NCBI GenBank assembly: GCA_902384795.1
Contig: CABMDC010000007.1
Span: 1-64,000 of the forward strand
From: Candidatus Gugararchaeum adminiculabundum
Lineage (GTDB): Archaea; Micrarchaeota; Micrarchaeia; Burarchaeales; Gugararchaeaceae
Direction of reading: 5' to 3'
Length of the DNA stretch: 64,000 bases
The position numbers were made by a program, and so were the translations under genes. Below, in pieces: positions 40,006 through 49,369 of the stretch. The notes under the pieces are model-generated. The model did not search any database and had not been told where the DNA came from. It saw only the letters and a program-made list of their open reading frames with translations. Each line of letters starts with the position of its first letter. Position 1 is the first letter of the stretch.

Positions 40006-40071
40006 GAACTTGTTCTAGTCCGTATTCTGAAAGTCATAGGAGCGGCTCTGTTCGGACAATGTACGCTCTTA
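40006..40071 (+). repeat. 66-bp direct repeat, copy B
   Basis: Starts GAACTTGTTCTAGT and ends TGTACGCTCTTA; see copy A at 38011-38076. It lies 57 bases after the 39272 gene and before the promoter TTATTAATTAAC (~40084-40096) of the giant secreted-protein gene. Confidence 0.8.
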
Positions 40072-40131
40072 CACGAACACTGATTATTAATTAACTTGCT
40101 GCGGCCAAAATGTTAGATGGTGGGGTAAGTT

Positions 40132-43100
40132 ATGGGAACGGATTACGCTGAGCCAAAGCAGCAGGCAAAAATCAAGCAGGCCAGCGCAAGGGCTGCGGAA
40201 TTAAAGGGCAGGATGAAGCCGGCTGTCAGGGCGTTCTTTTTTGCGCTCCTAGGCGCGATTACCCTTAGCGCCATTGCCCCGCTTCCGCTCGGAGCCGGGG
40301 CAAACAATATAAAGAATGGAAAGCAGAATAGTAGCATGGCAAATATGGGCACGAAAACCAAGGAAGACGCGCTTGCGCAGGTGGAAATTAACGGGCACCC
40401 GATGAAGGAACCCTCGCATGGGTTTTTTGCTTCGATTGGCGATGCGTTGAAGAACGCGAAAAAGGACGAGTCTGTTGTAACCCTGCGCGCGAAAAAGGAC
40501 GAGACCCTAGTTGTTGCCCTGGAAAGAGGACAGGAGTTTTACGCTTTAGACAATAAGAAACTGGACAAGGGAGATTACGCCACAAAAGTATACTGGGCTC
40601 GCGATGGAAAAGGGTACAAAACAAGCGACGCGCTCGAAGTCGGAATCAGCCCGAAAACCGTGCCAGACAAGACGCCGAAAGGCGCGGAATGGCCGCCCAA
40701 AGTAGAAGGCAAACAGGAGGAGAAAAAGGGCGGGAAAACTAAACCAGGCGACATTGAGGCCATTGTTAAGAGAATAGAGGACTATGCGAACAAACACGAA
40801 GGGAACGAGCTGGCCGTATATTTGAACTGGCAGATAGCGAACGCGAAAAAATTCCCGACCGGTGATACTGCCAAGGCATGGCTGCAATTCAAGGAGTCCG
40901 ATGCTTACAAGACTGCGATTGAGAAAGTCACAAATGTAGACTCGGGAATTAGCGAATTGAACTGGAGCGCAAAGGCTGCGGAGACCATGAGAAAGTATGG
41001 AATCAGCGAGAGCGAAATAACCGTGGCAGTGAAATTTATTGACAATGAAATAACCTATGGAAGAGTGGCATTTGTCTCAAAACTCTTGCCAGAGCTTGCA
41101 TACGCTGCGAATTTCATGGACGGGCAGGAAGGCAAGGCCGAGCCCGGAACCCTGATGCTTTTGCTCTCCAGCGTGGGATTAAAGAAAACACAGATAGAGG
41201 ACCAGCTGGAACGGGCAACCCCGCTCGAATCTGCGATGAGCAGGTTCTATACTACAATGGGAAGCAACCTCGCGCAGAGAACCTATGGCTATCAGGAAGG
41301 AATCAAGGATATGCTCTGGGAAAACGTCGAATCGGACAAGTACCTGAACGAAGGCGACGGCAGCATAGCGCTTCAAAAGAGGCTCGAGACCCCGATTTAC
41401 GGATTGTACCTGCCTATTTTCAATAGCATTACGAACCTGAGCAGCAGGGTTGTCCAACCCTGGGCGCCGCAGTTCACCAAGAACCTGGACATACCTTATA
41501 TTTTCAATGGAATCGGCATCATACCCGACCAGGGAATTCCTGGAAAGCCGTTTTCCACAAGGCGCGCAACTCTCTCAATGGTTGAGGGCGTCATCCAGTC
41601 AACCTATGTGAATTTCTTTGACGTGCCGGTGGAATCGGACGATACCAAGGGAAAGGCCACCTTTGACGGGACCGAAATAAAAACCCGCGATAAACAGGAG
41701 GACACAGGGGGGATCAGTTACTATGGGCACCTGTATGCTGAGAAGAAAATCGCGCTTGCAGATAAGCTGAAGCAGGCAAAAAAGCCCGAGGAAGTTGTGC
41801 AAGCGCTCAATGAATCCGAACTTGGAAAAAACAGCAAAGAAGGCCAGGTCTTCCTTGTCTACACGAATATTGGCAAAGAAAAAATCAGGAGGGACATTGC
41901 CTTCAGGAATGAAGAAAAAATAGTGCTATCGGCTTCGCCTCCTGGTTCTGTAATAATTGATGCATCAAAAGAGGAGAATTTGGCGGAAGAGAAGAAACTC
42001 TTTGGCAATGGAATTGCAGGCGCGCTGGGAGTTTTGGGGGAGCGGGATGCCGGCGAAACGATTGTTGCAACTTACAGCGTCAATGTTAAAAGTGAAGTGC
42101 TGCCCCCAAGTGGAAGCAGGCTCATGCTCAAAAATGGGAACCCAAGGATTGGCTTTGAAAGCTGGACCCTGCCGAAATCGGGCGAGCCATTGCCAGGCTC
42201 GCTTGAGGCATCTGTTTGGACCAACCAAATTTCCGGACAGTTGGTTAATGCAAGAGTGGAGGACACGTGGGTGAAAAACCTAAGGGTTAGTGACAGCCAG
42301 TTCCAGAAGTCGTCAGAATTCGTGCTCAATGAATACCCGCTGAAGGACGGGATAGCTGACGGGACCGCGATTGCCGTTTACAGGAAGAACGAAAGCGACG
42401 GGCTGGAGCGCTGGACTTACTTGAAAAGAGGCGAAAATTTCGTTTATATGGGAACGGACAAGAACGTGAACGGCGGTAATGACAGCACGTTCCTGGGGGT
42501 TGAGCGGGGAAAAATGCTTACTGAGCTGGAAAGCAAAAAAGTAGGGGACTTTGTGATGTTTGCCTACGACGCGCCCAAGGTTTCTGGCGGGACAGTGCTT
42601 GATTCGGAAACAAAAAACAAGGTTGCAATGGCGCTGTTTGACCAGGGCGAAGGCAACTGCCTGACGGTTGAGGCATGGGATTTGAAGGGCAGCACTGCTC
42701 TGGGAGTTGGCCAGACAAAGGGAGTGCCAGGGGAGAATTACCTGAATGTTTCGTGGCTGGAAGGAAGCGGGAACAGGAGAGTAAGGTACACCAAGTGGAA
42801 CAAGGAGGATTTCGTAAATGGCGCACTTATGCAAGGGGTTGACAAATGGGGCAAAAAAATCAATGACAAGTATGGGGAATACAGGGATCAGATGAAAAAC
42901 GGCCTGATGTATGTTGCGGTTATGGACGCACAAAGCTATGGCAGGAACAGCATGGATGCGGCCGCCATAATGGAGACGAACCTCGGAGTTGGCAAGACGC
43001 TGAGGGTGCAGTCCATTGCGCAGAATGATTATGGCATGCAGACTTTCGTAAACAAGGTTACCTGGGTAAAGGGAGAAGGCGGCCAGGTCGTGCCTGAAAT

Positions 43101-43959
43101 CACCTATGTCACTGAAATAGGAAAACTTAACGAAAGAAATTTTGCAAGCATCACCTCAAGGGTGCGCTACAAGGACAACATGCGCACCATCACAGGAGTG
43201 ACGATTGACAGGATAATTGACGCAGGAGGCAGGGTTGTTTATTCAAAAGGCGACCTGTTTGCCTATGCGAACGCGAGGAATGCGGACGGCCTTGCAGTGA
43301 GCATTGCGAAAATCGGAAAGGAAGGCCTGAAGGACATTCCCGGTATTTCGGAGTATGTGCACTATGACGGCAAGGGCTACGGGATTCAGGAGAAAAATAT
43401 GCCTGACAGCGTGAATGCAATCTTTGCCATGGCTGGAAAGAGAAAGGGCGATAACTCGCTTTTCTGTGGCGGAGAATTCATAACCGGGCAGGGAGGAGCC
43501 GAAGCCGGAAGGGAAGCGGTTGGCATTTATTACACCAAAAACGCCTGGGATGCGGCGCACAGTTCTACGGCAAAGAGCGAGAAATTCTTTGTTGCCTATG
43601 AGAAAAACCAGGGCCTGCTTTTCATGACTTCCAGGGACATAACGCCCGAAATGTGGGAGAGCGGCAAGTTCAGGGAAGACGTGAAACGGCTGGGCTACTC
43701 GATGTACACCTACGCGCCCGGTGAAAGCACCAGGCTGGACCTTAGTTATGAAAGAAACCTGTCCGAGAAATATGAATTCACATACCTAAAGCAGAAGGGA
43801 ACCGCATCGCTTGCAATCAAGCTCACCTATGAGCACGGCATCGGAATAAGGGAAGTGAAAGGGGAGATGATGATCGGGTTCCCGACCGAGGAGCTCAAGC
43901 ACGGGATCAACCCGATGCTAAAGGCGCTGGGTGCGCTCTTCAAAGGAGTGTTCAAGTAG
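40132..43959 (+). CDS. Giant secreted protein of unknown family
   Basis: 1,275 residues. A hydrophobic segment at ~31-53 (VRAFFFALLGAITLSAIAPL) after a basic start is a signal peptide or anchor. The remainder is soluble, with a helical part to ~residue 370 and a long beta-rich part with many Trp/Tyr/Gly (e.g. WLEGSGNRRVRYTKWNKEDF). There is no C-terminal membrane helix and no N-x-S/T-dense beta-helix, so it differs from the surface proteins at 23-34 kb. No catalytic motif recognised. GGTGGGG lies upstream of the ATG. The exonuclease gene follows after 16 bases. Confidence 0.8.
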   Translation: MGTDYAEPKQQAKIKQASARAAELKGRMKPAVRAFFFALLGAITLSAIAPLPLGAGANNIKNGKQNSSMANMGTKTKEDALAQVEINGHPMKEPSHGFFASIGDALKNAKKDESVVTLRAKKDETLVVALERGQEFYALDNKKLDKGDYATKVYWARDGKGYKTSDALEVGISPKTVPDKTPKGAEWPPKVEGKQEEKKGGKTKPGDIEAIVKRIEDYANKHEGNELAVYLNWQIANAKKFPTGDTAKAWLQFKESDAYKTAIEKVTNVDSGISELNWSAKAAETMRKYGISESEITVAVKFIDNEITYGRVAFVSKLLPELAYAANFMDGQEGKAEPGTLMLLLSSVGLKKTQIEDQLERATPLESAMSRFYTTMGSNLAQRTYGYQEGIKDMLWENVESDKYLNEGDGSIALQKRLETPIYGLYLPIFNSITNLSSRVVQPWAPQFTKNLDIPYIFNGIGIIPDQGIPGKPFSTRRATLSMVEGVIQSTYVNFFDVPVESDDTKGKATFDGTEIKTRDKQEDTGGISYYGHLYAEKKIALADKLKQAKKPEEVVQALNESELGKNSKEGQVFLVYTNIGKEKIRRDIAFRNEEKIVLSASPPGSVIIDASKEENLAEEKKLFGNGIAGALGVLGERDAGETIVATYSVNVKSEVLPPSGSRLMLKNGNPRIGFESWTLPKSGEPLPGSLEASVWTNQISGQLVNARVEDTWVKNLRVSDSQFQKSSEFVLNEYPLKDGIADGTAIAVYRKNESDGLERWTYLKRGENFVYMGTDKNVNGGNDSTFLGVERGKMLTELESKKVGDFVMFAYDAPKVSGGTVLDSETKNKVAMALFDQGEGNCLTVEAWDLKGSTALGVGQTKGVPGENYLNVSWLEGSGNRRVRYTKWNKEDFVNGALMQGVDKWGKKINDKYGEYRDQMKNGLMYVAVMDAQSYGRNSMDAAAIMETNLGVGKTLRVQSIAQNDYGMQTFVNKVTWVKGEGGQVVPEITYVTEIGKLNERNFASITSRVRYKDNMRTITGVTIDRIIDAGGRVVYSKGDLFAYANARNADGLAVSIAKIGKEGLKDIPGISEYVHYDGKGYGIQEKNMPDSVNAIFAMAGKRKGDNSLFCGGEFITGQGGAEAGREAVGIYYTKNAWDAAHSSTAKSEKFFVAYEKNQGLLFMTSRDITPEMWESGKFREDVKRLGYSMYTYAPGESTRLDLSYERNLSEKYEFTYLKQKGTASLAIKLTYEHGIGIREVKGEMMIGFPTEELKHGINPMLKALGALFKGVFK

Positions 43960-43975
43960 AAAGGCAGTTGGATAA

Positions 43976-44653
43976 ATGACCAAAATTTTTGCTTTTGACA
44001 TAGAAACGCGCAGCCTTGGCCCGAACTCGTTTGAGAGCGCGGTCGAACTTTTGTCCCTCCAGCTGTGCAGCGGGAGCGGAAAGAACGGATTGGAGAAACT
44101 GGAAATCGAATTCTTCTGCAAGGATGGCGGGAAGGGAAAGGATTTGCGCGCGGCTGCCGCCAGGCTGGAAGTGCTGTGCGCTGACAAGGATGCGCTGCTT
44201 GTCGGGTACAATGTTTCCCAATTGGATTTGCATGCGGTTAAGAAATTCCTGGGATTGGAAATTCCCGCAAAAAAAGTTTACGATATTCTGGAAAGCGATG
44301 CTGTGAAAAAAGTCAAGGAGCTCTATGGGTACACTTACCTTAGGCTCGAGCGGCTTTTGAACGAATACGGGATGGAAGCCGATTACAAGCAGCTGATGCA
44401 GAAAAGGGCGAATGAGCTTATGCGCGACCCGCGGTGGGTGGAGGAAATCACCTCCGAATTCAAGCGCGAAATCATGAGCGACAAAAACGTGCTGCGCAGG
44501 ATTGCCATAGGGCATGCGGTGAGCAGGGCGTATGACGAGTTTGTTGCCAGCGGCATGGATGTTAAGAGCGACTTTTACAAGTATGCCGTGGGGGATGCGG
44601 TCGCTGAATACGAATTCTACGTCAGGCACTGTGGCGGAAAGAACAAGGCTTAA
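43976..44653 (+). CDS. DEDDy 3'-5' exonuclease-fold protein
   Basis: 225 residues with the ribonuclease-H-like exonuclease motifs of family-B polymerase proofreading domains: ExoI FDIETRS (Asp8, Glu10), ExoII VGYNVSQLDLHAVKKFL (Asp84) and ExoIII YKYAVGDAVAEYEFY with Tyr203-x3-Asp207, i.e. the DEDDy subtype. No polymerase domain is attached. Such stand-alone enzymes trim DNA or RNA 3' ends; the substrate is not predictable here. It starts 16 bases after the giant secreted protein and may be cotranscribed with it. Confidence 0.82.
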   Translation: MTKIFAFDIETRSLGPNSFESAVELLSLQLCSGSGKNGLEKLEIEFFCKDGGKGKDLRAAAARLEVLCADKDALLVGYNVSQLDLHAVKKFLGLEIPAKKVYDILESDAVKKVKELYGYTYLRLERLLNEYGMEADYKQLMQKRANELMRDPRWVEEITSEFKREIMSDKNVLRRIAIGHAVSRAYDEFVASGMDVKSDFYKYAVGDAVAEYEFYVRHCGGKNKA

Positions 44654-44658
44654 ATAAG
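44649..44658 (+). promoter_or_regulatory. TATA box for 44682 gene
   Basis: CTTAAATAAG overlaps the end of the exonuclease gene and is centred 28 bases before ATG 44682; the transcript is probably leaderless. Confidence 0.6.
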
Positions 44659-44681
44659 AGTAAATACATGATATAACTACT

Positions 44682-45374
44682 ATGACCACATCTACTGATA
44701 CCACCCCATTGTTCGAGGCGAGCATTCCGGTTGAAGAGATAGTGTTCCCGCACCACCTTTTCCGTTCGTTTAACGTCGAATTGTTCGGGGGAAACGAAGA
44801 GGAAGGAGCGGGCAAATTGTTGCTTTACGGCTCGTTTAGCGCTAGGAACGGGGAGGGGGAGAAAAGGCTGGATGCTATTGCCTATGCCATGATTTTGCGC
44901 TTTTTTGAGTTTGATGAGACAAAAAAGAATGAAACTGAAATTGGCGGAGAAGTTTATAGTTTTGGATTCAGGAAATACAATAGTTGTAATCACGGCAGTT
45001 TGGGAACCGAGGAAAGCGGGCTTATGCTCACGTTCACGTTCGGGTCAATGAAAAATATATTGGGAGACGATATGCTGAAACTTGTCCTGCATGTAAAACG
45101 CGAAGGCGATTTTTTCAAAATAAGGCTGATGAATGAAATGCAGGGGAATGGGGAGGATATTGCACTTACAACCGCAGTGGGATTTTTGAAAGAAATTTTG
45201 AGACGCGAGGAAATCGCAAACCTGCTGTCTGGAAAAACTCCCCCGGAGCAGACCGAACGGTACAGGGAAACAATGAATTTGATACAGCACATGTTCGAGC
45301 CAGAAAGCGGGAAATGGGCCAAGGTGAGAACGCCGCCCAAGCCGCCGAGGACAGAACTCAAACTGGTCAGGTAA
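44682..45374 (+). CDS. Hypothetical protein
   Basis: 230 residues, soluble, mixed alpha/beta, not recognised. It has a beta-rich central part (LLLYGSFSARNGEGEKRLDA; SGLMLTFTFGSMKNILGDDM) and a helical C-terminal third ending in a Pro/Lys-rich tail (KVRTPPKPPRTELKL). Own leaderless promoter. Its stop overlaps the region directly before the stop of the convergent zinc-domain gene (1 base between them). Confidence 0.75.
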   Translation: MTTSTDTTPLFEASIPVEEIVFPHHLFRSFNVELFGGNEEEGAGKLLLYGSFSARNGEGEKRLDAIAYAMILRFFEFDETKKNETEIGGEVYSFGFRKYNSCNHGSLGTEESGLMLTFTFGSMKNILGDDMLKLVLHVKREGDFFKIRLMNEMQGNGEDIALTTAVGFLKEILRREEIANLLSGKTPPEQTERYRETMNLIQHMFEPESGKWAKVRTPPKPPRTELKLVR

Positions 45375-45375
45375 A

Positions 45376-46158
45376 TTAGTCCATTCTTTTTCTTTCATTT
45401 TTTGCCTTATGCCCAAAGAATGAGAGGTTCTTTTTTCCCTTAAGTTTTTCCTTCTCTTCCTGCTGCGCGTGCTTTAGTTTCTCCACTTCCTGCTTCCATT
45501 TTTCTTTGTGCTCAGCCTCGCGCTTCGATTTTTCTTCCTTGGTCTCGGGCTTTTTGTTTTTTGCTTGCTCTCCGCCAGTACCCTTATCCTGCGGGCCAAC
45601 TCCTGGTTTTTTTTCATCTGGCTTTGATTTCGCCTGCGGACGCGGGCGGGCCGAACGCGGGGTTCCGCCGCCAACTGAAATGAAAAAGTCCATCACTTTC
45701 TTCCCTATTGACTGGGGCTTGGCGCCTTCACCGGATTCATCGAAATAGCAATTGGCGCAAAGAAGCTTTCCGCCATAGGCATAGCGGTCTGTGGCAGGGG
45801 AGCCGCATTTCTGGCACTTATAATAGCGCTGGCCGCCTGCCCCTCCGCGGGACTGGCCGAATGTGCTTTCATCTTTTGGAGACTGGCTGCTTTCGCTTCT
45901 TTCCGCCTTTGGCTTGTAGGATTCGCGCGCCCGCTCTTCCTGGTGCTTTTTATCTTCTGAAACTTCCATTATGCAGTAGTTGCAATAGAGGCGGGAATCA
46001 AACATCTTTAATTCGGTTTTCGGCATGATTACCCCGCAGCGCTGGCATGGGCCTTCCATGTCCGCTTGGACCGCGTCTGCGCACACTCCGCACAGCGCCA
46101 TGCCTCCGACGTAATGTGGGCTGGAGATTACCGTCCCGCATCTGCCGCAAGTTGCCAA
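45376..46158 (-). CDS. Multi-zinc-ribbon (LIM-like) protein with charged tail
   Basis: 260 residues. Three zinc modules are visible: CGRCG...CGVCAD (~4-26), CQRCG...CNYCI (~38-63), and after a Lys/Ser linker CQKCG...CANCY (~114-136). The second half is Lys/Glu-rich with a short amphipathic piece (KKVMDFFISVGGG) and a basic coiled coil. LIM-type modules bind proteins rather than DNA; an archaeal adaptor role is inference. No membrane segment. Start ATG 46158 is the first Met before the first zinc module. Confidence 0.8.
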   Translation of the reverse strand: MATCGRCGTVISSPHYVGGMALCGVCADAVQADMEGPCQRCGVIMPKTELKMFDSRLYCNYCIMEVSEDKKHQEERARESYKPKAERSESSQSPKDESTFGQSRGGAGGQRYYKCQKCGSPATDRYAYGGKLLCANCYFDESGEGAKPQSIGKKVMDFFISVGGGTPRSARPRPQAKSKPDEKKPGVGPQDKGTGGEQAKNKKPETKEEKSKREAEHKEKWKQEVEKLKHAQQEEKEKLKGKKNLSFFGHKAKNERKRMD

Positions 46159-46225
46159 AATAACACCGCTAGAATATTGCCGCCAGCTATATAAAGAAGT
46201 TTCGGGAAAAGTAAATAGTGGTAAA

Positions 46226-47149
46226 ATGAGGAAAATGTCTTTTAGTTACCTTGATACTAGGGACACCTGTTTTGTACAGATTCAAGCGGCAAAAACTATG
46301 GTTAGAACTGCCTGGGTGCAGAGAAGCATCGGGAAACTTATGAAAAATCACGAGCGGATAAGAAGCAATTACGAAGACTACTCGTCTGAGACGTATAAAG
46401 CGCTGCAAAAGGAATCCGGCCGCAAGCTTGCAAAGGCGTTTGAAACGCTGTATCAGGTTGCAGGGGAAAGGAAATGCGCGCAAAAGCTGCAGGAGCTATA
46501 TCCGCTTGACCCTGAATCTGATTTGAGAATGATTGATATTCTTGAATCGATTAGCCTTTACGTCCGGGCTGAGCTAATTAGCGCATTTTCAGTTGCGAGC
46601 AGGACAACGGTGATGAATCTTCTTGAGCCTGGCCTGGCTTATTCAACGCTCAACCAGCTTCGGGAAAGCATGTCAAGGGAGATATGGGTGAATATGGAGG
46701 ATGGGCAGAAAAGCAGGATAAATGAGATAATCCGGCTGGGAAACCTTAAGGCAGGGTGGCTTAGGGAGATACCAAAGGAGAAAATTGCTTTCATGATTGC
46801 AAAGGGGATTGAAACGCTGTATCGGAGTGAAGGGGCAGAGGAATGCGTGCAACAGCTGCGGAAGCTATATCCGCTTGACTCGGAAACAGGCCCGAGGATG
46901 AGTGACATTCTTAGCTGGGTCAACGTTCCTGCCCGGACGGCAATATTCAGGATGCTTACGCTTGAAGAAAGGATAACAGTGCTGGAACACTTTGATTTTT
47001 TGGTAGCTGGTTCAGTGCTCACCTTGCTTCCAGGGAATGAAGCTGCGAATATAGTTAAGTTTGTTCGGAAGAAACCGGGGAACATAATGGGGTTTGGAGA
47101 ATTTTTGAAAGATTGGCTAGAAAGGCATGAGGGGGGAAATAAACCGTGA
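46226..47149 (+). CDS. Helical protein with an internal duplication
   Basis: 307 residues, mainly helical. The stretch around residues 64-135 recurs at about 184-255, offset 123: FETLYQVAGERKCAQKLQEL/YPLDPES against IETLYRSEGAEECVQQLRKL/YPLDSET, followed by RMIDILESI and RMSDILSWV. No catalytic motif is visible. HEAT-like packing is possible. No signal peptide. Standing alone between divergent and unrelated genes, its role is unknown. Confidence 0.75.
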   Translation: MRKMSFSYLDTRDTCFVQIQAAKTMVRTAWVQRSIGKLMKNHERIRSNYEDYSSETYKALQKESGRKLAKAFETLYQVAGERKCAQKLQELYPLDPESDLRMIDILESISLYVRAELISAFSVASRTTVMNLLEPGLAYSTLNQLRESMSREIWVNMEDGQKSRINEIIRLGNLKAGWLREIPKEKIAFMIAKGIETLYRSEGAEECVQQLRKLYPLDSETGPRMSDILSWVNVPARTAIFRMLTLEERITVLEHFDFLVAGSVLTLLPGNEAANIVKFVRKKPGNIMGFGEFLKDWLERHEGGNKP

Positions 47150-47203
47150 TGGGAATTTAATTTATAAACCCCTTTTTCCAGAAGTAATGATAGTGGCGAT
47201 TAG

Positions 47204-47965
47204 ATGAAATGTAACGTGTTTCTTACGATGCAGTCTGGCCAGCCGCCGGAATTCACCTGGAACTACGATTCAAACTGCCAGAAATTCTGGAGAATGGTGG
47301 AAGGGCAGAAGGTGGAGGTCTGGCAGGAAGGCGATAGCTACGCGGTCACCCCTGGGTTTGAGAAGCTCGCCCAGGAGATGTTCAGGATGCACGAGGACAT
47401 GGATGAGATCGAAAGGGAGATACACACGAACGATGAAGTGATGAGGTCTGCGGTGGAACTGAACCAGGGGTTGAGGATTACCAAGAACGATGTCTGGGAG
47501 ACGGTGGTGTGCTTCGTTTGCTCCATTAATTCCAATTTACCGGCTATTCGGAGGAATGTGCAGTCGCTCATGAACAACGGGCATGTGCTATCGCCGCTCC
47601 AAATTCTCGAAACCGACCTCGAGACGACCAAATTGGGATTCAGGAAAAGGTATATCCGGGCTGCTGCGAACGCGGCGCTGGACGGGAAGTTCGAGGGAAT
47701 CGGGGCAATGAAGTACGAGGATGCGAAAAAGGAGCTCATGAAAATTGACGGGATAGGCCCGAAAGTCGCGGACTGCGTGCTCCTGTTCGGCTATGGATTC
47801 ACCGAGGCCTTTCCGACCGATGTCTGGATACTCAGGGCAATGAAGAAATTCTACAATGTGAACAATGAGAAGGAGATCGGCGAGTTCGCAAGGAAGAGAT
47901 GGGGGAAGCGGGCAGGCCATGCCCAGCAGTACTTATACTGCCTGGCAAGAACCCAGCTGAAATAG
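47204..47965 (+). CDS. ogg: 8-oxoguanine DNA glycosylase/AP lyase (OGG type)
   Basis: 253 residues. The helix-hairpin-helix and catalytic region reads MKIDGIGPKVADCVLLFGYG then FTEAFPTDVWILRAMKKF, giving Lys187 and Asp206 with the same 19-residue spacing as Lys249/Asp268 of human OGG1. The N-terminal beta-rich domain (FTWNYDSNCQKFWRMVEGQK) is OGG1-like. The enzyme excises oxidised guanine and nicks the abasic site. TATA-like TTTATAAAC (47161-47169) lies 40 bases upstream. Monocistronic. Confidence 0.93.
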   Translation: MKCNVFLTMQSGQPPEFTWNYDSNCQKFWRMVEGQKVEVWQEGDSYAVTPGFEKLAQEMFRMHEDMDEIEREIHTNDEVMRSAVELNQGLRITKNDVWETVVCFVCSINSNLPAIRRNVQSLMNNGHVLSPLQILETDLETTKLGFRKRYIRAAANAALDGKFEGIGAMKYEDAKKELMKIDGIGPKVADCVLLFGYGFTEAFPTDVWILRAMKKFYNVNNEKEIGEFARKRWGKRAGHAQQYLYCLARTQLK

Positions 47966-48027
47966 GGCGAAATGCGGAAAATACGCGTGGTTATAAAGCA
48001 GTTTATCGGGAATCCATGATTAGGTAT

Positions 48028-48144
48028 GTGAACTACTGCGCCTTAACTAACGGACGCGGCTTCTTCTTTCATAGACGAAACTATTGTTTCGTTTCCAGAA
48101 GCGTTACTTCCCGCCGTTCCGGCGGTAGCTCGTTTGAGTATGAC
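48028..48144 (-). ncRNA. Probable omega-RNA scaffold overlapping tnpB 3' end, copy 2
   Basis: Bases 48068-48144 are identical to 8892-8968 of copy 1. The right-end hairpin differs in sequence (GCGTCC...GGCGC in place of GCACCC...GGGTGC) but keeps a GC-rich stem just before AGTAGTTCAC. The guide would be the DNA beyond 48028 (reading ATACCTAATCATGG on the minus strand). Confidence 0.6.
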
Positions 48145-49185
48145 GCGAGCAGCATTCACGTCTCGATCTAGGTTCAACCCGCAAAAAGAACAGACATGTA
48201 TTCTTTCGGCCAGTGATTTGCTTGTTTTTGTTCCGCAACTGCTGCACTCTTTTGTTGTATCAATTGGATTTACAAATACAACTCTGCTGCCAGCTTCTTC
48301 CGCTTTGTAACAAAGCATATTTGCAAACATGATCCACCCTGCATCATTTATTGACTTTCCAAAGTTCTGTTCGGACATCTCCTTGGAAGCCAATTTTTCC
48401 AATACTATAAGGGAATAATCGGAAACAAATCGTTTTGACAGTTTGTGAAGGAAATCGCTCCGGGAATTTGCTATCTGCCCGTAAATTCTTGCGACTTTCA
48501 ATTTTGCCCTGTGCCGGTTCCTGCTTTTTTTCTTTTTCCTTGAGAATCTTTTCTTAAAAACTGCAAGTTTCTGCTCATATCGCCTTAGGTGCCTTGGATT
48601 GTGTATTATTTCGCCAGTTGAAAGCGCAGCAAAGTTCAGTAAACCCAAATCAATGCCAACTGGCTTCCCGGAGTTCGCAGCTGGCCGCTTCTTTGGCTCG
48701 CCTGCACAGAATATCGCAAACCATTTCCCGGAAGCCTCTTTCTTTAGAGTGAGAGTCTTTATGTTTCCGTTTATTTCTCTATGCTTTTTAATTGCAATTT
48801 CTCCGAATGGATTTACTCTGAGCTTCTTTTCCAGATGAAACCCAATGCCATTCTGTGGGTAGTGGAGGCTTTTCATCCTGTCAAAAGATTTGAACCTTGG
48901 AAAGCCGCATATTTTTCCCTGTTGCTTCATTCTGAAAACCCTTATCACTGAAGCATAGAGCCTGTGTGAAATCTCCTGCTGGGTTTGGGAGAAAAGGCCG
49001 CAGTTCTTCGCCATAAGCTGCATCGTACCCTTGGTCGGAAAGTAGCCAAACTCTTCGTACATTTTCTTGCAATGCTCAAGGAGCTCGTTCCAGAGATTTT
49101 TTGCAAGCCATAGGTGCTGGAGCATCTGCTTCTCCTGTGTCTTTGATGGATAGACGCGGAATTTGTATGATCTTACGAAACCCAT
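48043..49185 (-). CDS. tnpB: TnpB, RNA-guided endonuclease, copy 2
   Basis: 380 residues, closely similar to the copy at 7860-8999. The RuvC residues are intact at Asp179 (GIDLGLLNFAAL), Glu263 (LIVLEKL) and Asp342 (LDRDVNAA), and the zinc finger is CSSCG...CSFCG. Start MGFVRSYKFRVYP adds three residues relative to copy 1. The last residues differ (AASVS against AAPFRVQ) because the right-end hairpin, which overlaps the stop, has diverged. Amino-acid differences are spread through the middle of the protein, consistent with two old insertions rather than a recent duplication. Confidence 0.96.
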   Translation of the reverse strand: MGFVRSYKFRVYPSKTQEKQMLQHLWLAKNLWNELLEHCKKMYEEFGYFPTKGTMQLMAKNCGLFSQTQQEISHRLYASVIRVFRMKQQGKICGFPRFKSFDRMKSLHYPQNGIGFHLEKKLRVNPFGEIAIKKHREINGNIKTLTLKKEASGKWFAIFCAGEPKKRPAANSGKPVGIDLGLLNFAALSTGEIIHNPRHLRRYEQKLAVFKKRFSRKKKKSRNRHRAKLKVARIYGQIANSRSDFLHKLSKRFVSDYSLIVLEKLASKEMSEQNFGKSINDAGWIMFANMLCYKAEEAGSRVVFVNPIDTTKECSSCGTKTSKSLAERIHVCSFCGLNLDRDVNAARVILKRATAGTAGSNASGNETIVSSMKEEAASVS

Positions 49186-49322
49186 GAGTTTCTAGTGATT
49201 TGTCTCATATAAAAAGGCGGGAAAGGGGCGCGATGCCAGTGAAAACAGGTGCGTTCGGACCGCATGCACCGCCCAAAAACGGTTCGTTTGCTATCGTTCG
49301 CTGGATTTGGCCAGAAGTTAGG

Positions 49323-49330
49323 TATTTAAA
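49323..49330 (+). promoter_or_regulatory. TATA box for sepF-like gene
   Basis: TATTTAAA at the edge of the tnpB element predicts initiation near 49352 and a leader of ~18 bases. Confidence 0.45.
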
Positions 49331-49369
49331 GGTGTGGGCAGATAAAAAGTTACAACGAATAGAAAATGT

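Larger units (their letters stand above)
48028..49323 (-). mobile_element. IS200/IS605-type tnpB element, copy 2 (no tnpA)
   Basis: The inverted second copy of the element at 7724-9004. In minus-strand sense the left end starts ACCTAACTTCTGGCCAAATCC (49323 downward), the conserved left-end block is 49236-49258, and the right end GTAGTTCAC is 48028-48036. The left end abuts the promoter of the sepF-like gene. Like copy 1 it lacks tnpA. Confidence 0.8.
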
